Shown here: in pieces, positions 53,223-62,490 of the stretch
Position numbering within the stretch: position 1 is the stretch's first letter
Layout of the letters: every line of letters starts with the position of its first letter
NCBI RefSeq assembly: GCF_000283155.1
Contig: NW_004454166.1
Location: 12,465,292-12,529,291 of the forward strand
Direction of reading: 5' to 3'
Length of the DNA stretch: 64,000 nucleotides
DNA from: Ceratotherium simum simum
Taxonomy: Eukaryota; Chordata; Mammalia; Perissodactyla; Rhinocerotidae
Made by a program: the position numbers and the translations under genes
Notes under the pieces: model-generated
Database searches by the model: none
What the model saw: the letters and a program-made list of their open reading frames with translations, nothing else
What the model was told of the DNA's origin: nothing

Positions 53223-53284
53223 TGAGTCTAACCTTAGCTGATATAAGTTGTTAGCACTAACCTCAATTAAGGGTTCAGATTTAA

Positions 53285-53412
53285 CCAGCATTTATTTCTT
53301 TTACAGATGGGACACCTAAACTTAGAGAGGTAAACTTATTTTCCCAACATCACTCAGCTAGAGATTGGTAAGGATGAGACCCAAACTCCTGGTCTCCACA
53401 TTTACCAAAGCT
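53285..53412 (-). mobile_element. MIR fragment, antisense
   Basis: The stretch 'cttttacagatgggacacctaaacttagagaggtaaacttattttcccaacatcactcagctagagattggtaaggatgagacccaaactcctggtctcc' is antisense MIR. Confidence 0.88.
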
Positions 53413-54355
53413 GGTTCTGAGTGTCCCCAAAGTTTGTTGAACACTCAAGGCTCTGTTTGAGATGTTCCTGGCAGCTGGAAAAGTTTGGACTCCCTCCGGC
53501 TATGTATTTGTACCAGAACATTCCCTGCTCTGTTTCTCTGCTCACCAAGTAAACAAGTGAAATAGAAGAGGGAAAATATTTTGGATGAATTGATGGTTTG
53601 CAGTTCAAAAGCTTTTGTCTTACGCACACTCAAGCCAGTAGCCATGGAAACCCCCATTTCGTTTCCTCAGTCTTTCTTTTTGCACACCATTCCTTCTTTC
53701 AGAGCCCAGAAGTTAGCAGCAGCCACAGATTAAATACATTCTGTAAAGTGGCAAGGTGGCATGATTTTTCTAAAGACCTTGGTACACATGTCCATAACCT
53801 GGAAATGAGCATGTTTTCATTAGAGTTGACTCAGATGGCTTGTCTCCTTATACAGAGCCTTCTACCTCACTTGCCAGAACTGTGAGCAGAGCCATTCAAA
53901 ACAGAATCATCATAGCTCCAATGTTAAACATTTTATATTGCAGAAGACACGCTTAGTGTCCTTGCCCAGCCACATCCCTTGCTCCAGGAAGGGCTATGCT
54001 CAGCACCTGCTAAAGGGCTGGGCCTAAGCCGCCATATTTGAACTACGTGAATCTGCTCCCATGGTCTGAGGTGGTTGGACCTTGGCTTGTCACCTGACCC
54101 AGGGGAAGCCAATGTATCAGTGAAGAATCTTTCTCTTGAGAATTTAAAATATGAGATGCAGAGACTGTCATTAACTGATGGTGGACAGTTAAACTAAAAG
54201 GTCATGTAGCATTAGGGCTGGAGCTACCCTTTTTGGCCTTGTACATAATAATAATAAGAGAAAACCAGTCCGCAAAGAAGATGGAGATTGGCTCAGAGAG
54301 AGAAAAAATAAAGAGACTCATGTGGTCCCAGAGAGAGAGAGAGAAGGAAAGCAGC
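53413..54355. other. single-copy sequence, nothing certain
   Basis: GTAGCCATGGAAAC at 53638-53651 matches the RFX X-box pattern with one mismatch. No repeat family or exon is recognised. A (GA)n run lies at 54329-54342. Confidence 0.4.
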
Positions 54356-54368
54356 CATCTCAATTTCT

Positions 54369-54562
54369 TTTTTCTGTTTTTCTTCTGAGGAAGATTCGCC
54401 CTGAGCTAACATCCATGCCAATCTTCCTCTATTTTTTAGTATGTGGGTCACCAGCACAACATGGTTGCTAACAGAGCACTGTAGGTCCACACCCGGGAAC
54501 TGAACCTGGGCCGCCAAAGCAGAGCACGCTGAACTTAACTGCTAAGCGACCGGGGCTGGGCC
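54369..54562 (-). mobile_element. ERE SINE, antisense, older, one tail module
   Basis: Tail module 'gaggaagattcgccctgagctaacatccatgccaatcttcctctattttttagtatgtgggtca', then 'ccgggaactgaacctgggccgcc' and the head '...gctaagcgaccggggctgggcc'. An exact 13-bp duplication CATCTCAATTTCT flanks it (54356-54368 and 54563-54575). Confidence 0.95.
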
Positions 54563-54694
54563 CATCTCAATTTCTAATGGCTTTCCAGTTCCCAGATCCA
54601 GTTCCCACAGGCAAGGCTCTGCTCCATCCCTGTGTCATGCCTCAGAGCCCTTTCAGGACCTACGGTCTGAATGGCTTTCTGCTCCCTGCCACAA

Positions 54695-54935
54695 TGATGC
54701 ACCTTCACCTTACAAATCTTTTCCATCTACATTATCTTGTTTGATCTTTTCAAAATCCTGGAAGACCAGTAGACCAGGAATGATTATCCTCACTCTTCTT
54801 TAACAGGTAGGAAAACTGAGGCCCACAGAGGGGAGGGAACTTTTCCAAGATTACTTACCCAGATAGCTATAAGGGGCAGAACCTGAACTCAGGTCCTCTG
54901 ACTTAAGGCCTGATGTTTTACCCACCACATCATGT
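54695..54935 (-). mobile_element. MIR, antisense
   Basis: The order 'catctacattatcttgtttgatc', 'attatcctcactcttctttaacaggtaggaaaactgaggcccacagaggggagg', 'ttacttacccagatagctataaggggcagaacctgaactcaggtcctctgac' is antisense MIR. Confidence 0.92.
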
Positions 54936-55389
54936 GATCAAGAAAAACAGAAATTCAGAGTGAATTTGACTGGAACTCCTATAATTCTCTCAGGCACTCA
55001 AGGTTTCAGGAAGAGACAAGTAGACGTGGATCCTCAATGGTGAAAGAAACAAGCCAAATCATGAAGCCTGTTTTACTTGCATGATTTTATTTTTGTTTAT
55101 TGGTTTCTCTCCCGTTAGATCATGGACTGCAAATTCAAATGCCTTAGGCCCCAGGCAGGTAAAGAAAATGAGGGAAACAAGCCAGTGTGTGACAACTGGG
55201 AATGGTGGAGACTGGGACAAACTGGAGCACTCGTGACCAACTTGAAACAGTCAGTAGCAACTCAGCTCCAGTCATGTGGGGATGCAGATCTTATATTATC
55301 AGATCTTCTCAAGTTTTATGAAAAGCTAGAAATCTGACTTTTTATGAGAAATTTTCTAATTGTTAAAACAAATATCAGCCAAACAAATT
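54936..55389. other. single-copy sequence, nothing identified
   Basis: No repeat family or exon is recognised. Confidence 0.4.
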
Positions 55390-56303
55390 ACACCTGGTAG
55401 CTAGATACTGCCCTTGTACCACCAACTTGCCACCTCTGCTCTGCATTGCAAGCATTGAGGACAGGACCACGTATTATTATTCATCTTTACATCTCTAATA
55501 CTAAGTACAGAGGAGGCACTCAGGTGATTTGATTAATTAAATAGATTGGATGAAAATCATGTCACTCTGGTCTCTATTCAAATGATGCTTCTTCAGAGAG
55601 GTCTTCCCTAACAACTTATGGTTATCCTCCAATATCCTTTCTCTTATTTTTTCTATGGAAAAAGACCTCTTATTTTTAGCTAGGCTACTTGGAATAGATA
55701 AAACATTCCCTGGCCTCTCTTACAGCTAGGTGTGGCCATGTGACTAAGATCCGACCAAGAGGGTGAAAATAGAGGTAGTGTGTACAACTTCCAGGGAATA
55801 TCTTTGAAGAGAGGGATGTGCCCTTCTCCTTTTCTTTCCTCCTTCCAGCTAAAATGCAGATTTGATGCTTGAGCTGGAGCAGCCATGTTGGGCCATGAAG
55901 GGCCATGATGTGCAAGCCACATGAGGATCACGGAACAAGAGGATAAAAGGAGCTGGGTCTCTGATGAATTTGGAGCTACCTTAGCAGCAATGGACTGTTT
56001 GATTTTCTGTGAGAAAAAAATACACTTCTACCTTGTTCAATCTACCATTTTGGGAGTTTTCTAAAAGAGCAAATCCTCGTTCTCTATCCTTTCATTCTGC
56101 TTTATTTTAATTTAGCATTTAACATACTTAACATAATAGCATATATTTATTTGTTTGCTTGTTAATTATCTTTGCTCTCTACTAGATTATAAGCTCCATG
56201 AGGGCAGGGACATTGTTTTGCTCACAGTTGTTTCCCCAGTGTTTTGAAGAGTGCCTGGCGTATAGTAGGTGCTCAAAAAACAATTGTTGAATATATAAAT
56301 AAA
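55390..56303 (+). mobile_element. L2 3' region split by an LTR-like repeat
   Basis: An old L2 tip may lie at 55440-55550 ('ggacaggaccacgtattattattcatctttacatctctaatactaagtacagaggaggcactcaggtg'). At 55560-55670 'tctattcaaatgatgcttcttcagagaggtcttccctaacaac' is the L2 block, and at 56066-56303 it resumes with 'agattataagctccatgagggcagggacattgttttgctcacagttgtttccccagtgttttgaagagtgcctggcgtatagtaggtgctcaaaaaacaattgttgaa'. Confidence 0.85.
55675..56065 (+). repeat. LTR-like interspersed repeat (family A), copy 3, inside an L2
   Basis: The order 'ctcttacagctaggtgtggccatgtgactaagatccgacc', 'agtgtgtacaacttccaggga', 'gatgcttgagctggagcagccatgttgggccatgaaggg', 'gagctgggtctctgatgaatttggagc', 'gtgagaaaaaaatacacttctaccttgttc' is the same family as at 4735. 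Its position between two halves of one L2 shows that it is a mobile element. Confidence 0.7.
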
Positions 56304-57099
56304 GTGGACTAGATGAGGTTAAAAGTGAAACTAAACTAGATTATAACCTAAACCCATTTTCATACCATCCATCATCAGCCAAATTTGCTCAATTCTTTCA
56401 ACAAATTGCTGCAAAGGTTTTGGTCAAATGCAAATAAGGCAGAGGAAGAAGAGGGAAAAAAACTGCAGCAATCCAAAAGACTTATCCCAAATTTACAAAG
56501 ATTATGGAAAAGGAAAAAAATTCCAAAAACACTTTTCCACTTCCAAAGGCAGCACTTTCACAACAGCTGCCCAATTTTTACTCAGTGACAGCAAGATCCC
56601 AGGTCCAGGCAGGGCTCCAGGATGGCTGCAGTGTAAGAAAGCACATGCATTCAGCCCAGCATTGCTGTTGGGAGCCATTTGGTATACGGGTCCAAGGCTG
56701 GCCTCCTAGATTCCAAATAATATATTTTTAAATTGTTCAAGCCACATTCTGAAAGGCGAGTGCTGCCTCCCTCATAGCAAGTTAAGTCTCTGCTCAGAAA
56801 GGGAAGCCACTAAGTAAGGCCTGGCCCAGCCAAGTGAAAGCCCAGGAGACTTGACCCAGACCACCACAGAAGGTGGCAAGGCCCAAGGCACTGCATGGCT
56901 CCTTCTCAAAGCAGTAGCAGCAATTTTCCTAGTTAACAGGGCAAGCCTCCAGGGAGCTGGGAAACCCCAGAAGAGGTAGGAAACCCAGTCAGAAGACTTC
57001 AAACTCACAATGCTGGCTCTAAGGCCCAGACCTGGAGCTAGGGGCCAGAGCCTGGACCTTTTCTGAAAGAACATTTGGGGTGGGGCAGGGAAGGTGGGA
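56304..57099. other. single-copy sequence, nothing identified
   Basis: Several overlapping short frames are present at 56385-56730 and on the other strand at 56772-57074. None has a recognisable domain. No repeat family is recognised. Confidence 0.4.
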
Positions 57100-57350
57100 G
57101 AAAGAAAGACCGCATGTGCTAAAATGCCACATTACATACTCAAAATAAACACCTGGTGGAACACCTCCACATCTGGAGCACGTCATAAGACTCGATTACA
57201 TTTGGCCAGGACAAGTGCCCCACAGCTGTTACAGGGTAAAGGCGGATAATTAAAAACAGCAGGTTGCCATGGCGCAAAATTGGTCGCTGCTGAACAATTT
57301 GTGTGTTTGTCTTTGGTGCCAAAGTACTAGAAGTGAGTTATGTCTTTGGG
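57100..57350 (+). promoter_or_regulatory. candidate regulatory element (motif cluster)
   Basis: The repeat-free segment holds CGTCA (57181-57185), TAATTAA (57247-57253, homeodomain type), GTTGCCATGG (57263-57272, one full RFX half-site plus the central CCATGG) and CTTTGGTGCCAAAG (57312-57325, a perfect palindrome with NFI-like halves). These are motif matches only. Confidence 0.3.
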
Positions 57351-57409
57351 GGGACAGAAAAGTGATTTCTCAAGACACCCAAATGAAGAGGAAATAAAGG
57401 ATAAAGGGA

Positions 57410-57635
57410 ACTAAGTTATTAAGCACCTCCTCTGTGCTAGGTGCCACACATGCATTTTTTTCTTTTAAGCCCTACCACAATCCTATAAATAAGAATTATT
57501 ATTGTCCTTCTCCAGATAAGAAGATGGAGGATCAGTGACACGCCCAGAGTTCCATAGCAGAGCCAAGTGGCCCAGCCAACATTTAATCCAGGTCAGTTTC
57601 TAGAGCTGTCCTCTTTTCCTTCTACCACCAGCTCA
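57410..57635 (-). mobile_element. MIR, antisense
   Basis: The order 'attaagcacctcctctgtgctaggtgccacacatgc', 'ctaccacaatcctataaataagaattattattgtccttctccagataagaagatggagg', 'acgcccagagttccatagcagagcc' is antisense MIR. Confidence 0.92.
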
Positions 57636-58094
57636 CTGGTCCAGGCCCAAAAATGCAAATGTCACCAGACGATGCCAAGGCACAGGGGGAAAGAATGCCA
57701 ATGACCTCAACAGACATGGGAAAGGTACTGGTCCCCCAAGTCATTTACTGCAAGAGGACAATCTTTGATCACACAGACACATACACAAATACAAGCATAT
57801 CAAGTATGTATTATTTGTTAATCACCTCAAGGCTTCATGAAAATCGGCAGACGGCTCTTTGATTAAAAGATGAAGAAAGGCTTTAGAAGGTGGTATATCA
57901 TTGCACATTTGTGTGAGAAAGGCAGGACCAAGAAGGGGTCTGGTATTCAGGATCAAGGTGGTTGTCTGGTTGAAGAGGGGAATAATGCACAAGACCATAC
58001 ACAGCAGCGTGGAGTGAAAGAAGGATCATCGCGCTGACTCTGCTCTCTCTGGCTGCACACTATCAGCCAGATCATTATTAGGCCTCTGACCCCG
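57636..58094. other. single-copy sequence, nothing identified
   Basis: No repeat family or exon is recognised. Confidence 0.4.
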
Positions 58095-58552
58095 ACCCTC
58101 TTCAGTGGGTTGAATAGTGGTCTCCAAAAACCTACGTCCATGTCAAATCCCTGGAACCTATACGTGTTGCCTTATTTAGGAAAAGAGTCTTTGCAGACGT
58201 AATTATACTAAGAATCTTGAGATGAGATCATCCTGGATTATCTGGGTGGGCCCAAAATCCAATGACAAGTGTCCTTATAAGAAAAAGGCAAAGGGAGATT
58301 CCAAACACACAGAGGAGAAGGTGATGTGAAGACAGAGACAGAGGTTGTAGTAAGGCAGCCAGAAGGAATGCCAACAGCCACCAGAAGCTGGAAGAGGCAA
58401 GAAACAGATTGTCTCCTAGAGCCTTTGGAGGAAGTGCAGCCCTGCCAACACCTTGATTTCAGACTTCTGGCCTACAAAACTGTTAATTTATGTTGCTTTA
58501 AACCACCCAGTTTATGGTAATTTACTATGTCAGCTCTAGGAAGCTAAAGGAA
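58095..58552 (+). mobile_element. MLT1 solo LTR
   Basis: The order 'gtgggttgaatagtggtctccaaaaacctacgtccatgtc', 'gtcctta taagaaaaaggcaaagggaga', 'gaggttgtagtaaggcagccagaaggaatgccaacagccaccagaagctgg', 'ccttgatttcagacttctggcctacaaaactg', 'ttgctttaaaccacccagtttatggtaatttac' is a complete MLT1 LTR. Confidence 0.93.
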
Positions 58553-59674
58553 CCCCTTTCAAAGTTTCCACTCTGCCCCAATGGGCACATAAGCAAGTTC
58601 TGCCCACCACCATATGGTGCCCATTAGTTTCCTTTTCTCCTGTTGTGTCATCCTTTGTCGGCTCTTGGGCCTCTGTTCGGTGGCAAGTCATGTTAACCAT
58701 GCCTCCTGCCACCATGCTGCCAGCTCTCACCAGCAAGGGCACGGTGAACCATGGCAGAGGCTCTGTCTCCTGATACTCCCAAAGCTGCCAGCCCTGCTTC
58801 ATGTTGCTGCTAATACTGCTGCAACTGTCAGCCCCCATGAAAGCCCCTGATGCTGCCACTCAATGTACTCCCCTTCTGCCATGGGGGAGTCTCAGGAAAA
58901 TCTCCCAATGGGACCTGAAACACCTGGCACCACCCTTGCTAGGATTTTTCCTCCTCAGGGGCACAAGGGGAACTAAAAAATCCAAGAGCCCCCTTGTCTG
59001 CATTGAAGGAAAGGGGGCGCCATCCAGTAAACCCACACCAAGACCTCCTCTGGTGTCAGAAGCATGTTGTTTGCTCTTCTGAAATGTTCATCTCCACGAA
59101 CAGATTAAAGAGAAACTTGTCTCTGTGTCCCAAATAAACCAAAACAAAGTCTAATTGAATTTCACCTTGAGTCCACAATTTCTGCAACAAAGTAAATAAT
59201 GAAAAGGGTCAGAGGAGGCCACTCTCTTTGCCAGAGAGCCGCCTCGGCCATAAGAGACTCAGCCATGAGAACAACCCCTCTGTCTTGGTCCATCCTCATC
59301 AGCTCTGGGGCCCAGGACCCTTCAGGCAATTGAAGACCCCTACTGTCAAACAGGATATTGCTTGAGCATTGAATTTGATGGTGAATAAAACCTGGGTGAG
59401 ACTCTACCATTCTGTCTCTAGTGGCTCAAAACTTCCATACCATTGACATTAAGAAAAATAGAAGAGTCAGGCCCAGAGAAAGGAGGTATCCTTAAGTTGG
59501 GAAGACCCTAAAAAGATACCACAGTTCTCCCGTTGAAGACTCTGCCTATACCCATTGATGTCAGCCACTTGAACAAGACCCTTGCTGAGATAGCCAGAGC
59601 CCTGCTCTGCCTCCTGCCAAGTCAAAGAACTCTCTCCTAGTCTCATGCCACATTCTATTGCATTGATCCTAGTT
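58553..59674. other. single-copy or unrecognised sequence, about 1.1 kb
   Basis: Reading frames of 78-107 codons overlap on both strands at 58536-59082, and a minus-strand frame of 82 codons lies at 59162-59410. None shows a domain that I can name. An old unrecognised LTR element is possible ('gtctctgtgtcccaaataaacc' at about 59120-59141), but this is weak. Confidence 0.35.
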
Positions 59675-59717
59675 ATATGGCCTTGGATTCAGCATCACAG
59701 AATTATTTTATTTTATT
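59675..59717 (+). repeat. direct repeat, copy A (43 bp)
   Basis: It starts ATATGGCCTTGGATTCAGCA. It matches 60320-60362 at 42 of 43 positions; the difference is C at 59698 against T at 60343. This copy lies at the 5' edge of the L1 fragment. Confidence 0.95.
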
Positions 59718-59719
59718 TT

Positions 59720-60545
59720 ATTATTCTAACAAACTTCTCGAAGTATACAAAAAACTGCATGCTTAATACATACAATGTGATGAGTTTGATCATATGCATA
59801 CACCTATGATGTTATCACCACAATCAAGGTAATAAACATATCTATCACTTGCAAAAGTTTCCTTGTGTCCCTTTTTTATTTTTGTGGTAAGAATGCTTAA
59901 TATGAACTCTACTCTCTTAACAAACTTATAAGCGTACAGTACCATATTGTTAACTATAGGCACTATGTTGTACAGCAGATTTCTAGAACTTACTCATCTT
60001 GCATAACTGAAACTTTATATCCATTGAGCAACAACCCCCATTTTCCCCTTCCTCCAGCCCCTGGCAACCACCATTCTACTCTCTGATTCTATGAGTCTGA
60101 TGACTCTAGGTATCTCAGGTAAGTGGAATCATGCAGTAGTTGTCCTTCTGTGACTGGCTTATTCCACCTAGCATAATGTCCTCCAGGTTCATCCACGCTG
60201 TCTCAAGTGGTAGGATTTCCTTCTTTTTTTAAGGCTTTTAATATTATTAAGGAATAATATTGCATTAATAGTCATTAAATAATGGAATTATATTCCATTG
60301 TGTGTGTGTGTGTGTATACATATGGCCTTGGATTCAGCATCATAGAATTATTTTATTTTATTACTATAAAATTTATATATATTTTATATATATATAAACA
60401 CACACATACATACATACCACAATGTCTTTATCCATTCATCCACCAATAGTCATTTAGATTGTTTCCATATCTCAGCTATAGTGAATAATGCTGCAATGAA
60501 CATAGGAGTGCAGATATCTCTTCGAGATCCTAATTTCAACACAAA
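59720..60545 (+). mobile_element. L1 3' region, with an internal non-L1 insertion
   Basis: The order 'cgaagtatacaaaaaactgcatgcttaatacatacaatgtgatgagtttgatcatatgcatacacc', 'cagatttctagaacttactcatcttgcataactgaaactttatatccattgagcaacaac', 'cccctggcaaccaccattctactctctg', 'cataatgtcctccaggttcatccacgctgt', 'tggaattatattccattgtgtgtg', then after about 60405 'ccacaatgtctttatccattcatccacc' and 'gctgcaatgaacataggagtgcagatatctcttcgagatcc' is L1 3' sequence. Confidence 0.9.
60301..60420 (+). repeat. (TG)n / (TA)n / (CA)n block containing direct repeat copy B
   Basis: (TG)n at about 60299-60316 is followed by copy B of the direct repeat (60320-60362), then (TA)-rich sequence at 60364-60396 and 'acacacacatacatacatacc'. 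The block replaces the short TA run normally found at this point of the L1. Confidence 0.9.
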
Positions 60546-60937
60546 ATGATTTTAGACCAAAGAAAAAAGAACTATTTTTACACACAGCACCTGCTCTTCT
60601 CAGGATGAAGACAGGAATCCATAAGGACTAAAGCAGAAGAGAAACATAAGTGAGAGCCAGGATTACAGTTGCCCTGCCCTCTAGACCCAGACCAAGCTTA
60701 TATGCCTGACTCCTTCTTCCCTTGGATGAACTTTTCACAGGAGGCTCCATGGTGGATGATGAAAATAGATTACTATTGGGCACACTCCACCAGCTCTCTA
60801 TCCAGGTTTGAATCCAGTGGGGTGAGGTTTAAATTGGGTAACTTGCTACACAAGTTCTAAACAGTCCCATACAGTCTCTACATGAAAACAGGAAACATCC
60901 TCAATTCTGAGAGCCCCCTTCTTCTAACTAAAGGTAA
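60546..60937. other. single-copy sequence, nothing identified
   Basis: No repeat family or exon is recognised. Confidence 0.4.
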
Positions 60938-61055
60938 TAAGAGGTTGTATTTATTAAGCACCTATTACATGCCACCCATGTCATAGACATTACCTCATTT
61001 CATCATTACTAGCCCTGTAGGATAGGTTTTATTATTGCTATTTTACCCACTTCTG
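60938..61055 (-). mobile_element. MIR fragment, antisense
   Basis: The stretch 'gaggttgtatttattaagcacctattacatgccacccatgtcatagacattacctcatttcatcattactagccctgtaggataggttttattattgctattttacc' is antisense MIR. Confidence 0.9.
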
Positions 61056-61581
61056 CTGTGACCCATCCTCTTGCTGGGGACAAGATTGCAGGCAGCCCAA
61101 AACAGCACATGAAAAATATTATGTCTGATAAACATTAGCTGCTGTAACAAGTCCTAGGCGGGGTGTGTCAGAGGCTAGAAGTTTTCATTCTTTCTCAAAA
61201 CATGAAGCCCACAAATTAGAGGGCACCCAGTCCTGACCATCGCGTCAGCTTCCCTGGACTCTTTAATACCCAAAGTATTTTTCCTGAGGAGAAAACTCTT
61301 TGAATCCAACACAAAAGCTGAGTCTGGCATGTTCTGTGAGCACTTAAGACTCAGCAATCAGGTGAGTGATGGGCTGGGGAAGGGGTACAGAGGATGATAA
61401 GTGAGAAGAACTCACTGGTGTTGAAAGTTTTGCAGGGCTTTGCTGCAAGAACTCAACCAAAACAATAATACTCACGGTTCTGAGTATTTGTTTAAAAGTT
61501 TGATGCAGTTCCAGTTAGGATTCAGAGAGTAAGAAGAGACTATTGTTCCCACCATAACAACAAGACCAAACCAGGTATGCT
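61056..61581. other. single-copy sequence, nothing identified
   Basis: No repeat family or exon is recognised. Confidence 0.4.
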
Positions 61582-61594
61582 CTAAAATCATAGT

Positions 61595-61864
61595 TTTTTT
61601 GTTTTGTTTTGTTTTTTTATGAGGAAGATTGGCCCTGAGCTAACATCTGCCAATCCTCCTCTTTTTTTTTTTTTTTTTGCTGAGGAAGACTGGCCCTGGG
61701 CTAACATCCATGCCCATCTTCCTCTACTTTATATGGGACGCCGCCACAGCATGGCTTGACAAGGGGTGCGTTGGTGCACGCCTGGGATCCGAACCGGCAA
61801 ACCCTGGGCCGCCGCAGCGGAGCGCACACACTTAACCAATTGCACCACCGGGCCAGGCTGGCCC
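61595..61864 (-). mobile_element. ERE SINE, antisense, tailed type with two tail modules
   Basis: T-rich tail, then 'gaggaagattggccctgagctaacatctgccaatcctcctc', an oligo(T) run, 'gaggaagactggccctgggctaacatcc', then 'tactttatatgggacgccgccacagcatggc' and the head. An exact 13-bp duplication CTAAAATCATAGT flanks it (61582-61594 and 61865-61877). Confidence 0.97.
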
Positions 61865-61877
61865 CTAAAATCATAGT

Positions 61878-62490
61878 CTTTTAGAAACACGTCAGAGAGG
61901 TGATGACATAAAGAAACCCAAATGAACTAAATTCCAGAGGGTGGCAAACTCTTCCTGGGGAAGAACAGAAAGATCCACCATAGATAGGGAAAAGAGAAAC
62001 CAGCTGAACTTTTAATGAATTGTTAATGTCTAGGTGTAGGGTGCAGTAGGGGATCAGAATTCCAGGGGTCCCAGTCGCAGAGTATGTCTGCCCCCACCAA
62101 CTAACTCTTTGCCACAGGCCTGGGAATGGTATTCCAAAGGCTTAGACTGGGGCAGGAGAGCTGAGAGAGATCTCTCTGAGATGCATGGAGGCTTGCCTAG
62201 TACAAGGCAGGGACCTACTAACAGCAGAGGGTAGAACTAGAAGAACCGAGGAAAACCCCTCTGAGCCACTCTAGGACTTTACAGAGTGTTCAGCAGTGGC
62301 CTTCCAAAAAATGGGGGCAGGCAAAACAGGTTAGAGAACTCCCTCCCACAGCCTCCAGGCCTTCACCAAATGCACTACATTGGACATCCAAAGACAGAGG
62401 GCAGGGCAGCAGGATGGAGACAGATCTCTCAAAGAGCAGAGGCCAGAAGCAGAAGACAAGAGGGAATAGGTATTAAAGGTAACAAAATGA
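61878..62490. other. single-copy or unrecognised sequence
   Basis: No family is recognised. Its position directly before the L1 leaves open that it is a diverged L1 5' part. Confidence 0.35.

Noticed and set aside
58614..59082. Overlapping frames on both strands as a possible small gene
   Set aside because: No family match, no start or splice support, and open frames in several phases at once.
59162..59410. 82-codon minus-strand frame, considered as a possible old retroviral fragment
   Set aside because: The resemblance was too short and vague, and no flanking LTR pair or ordered neighbouring domains could be seen.
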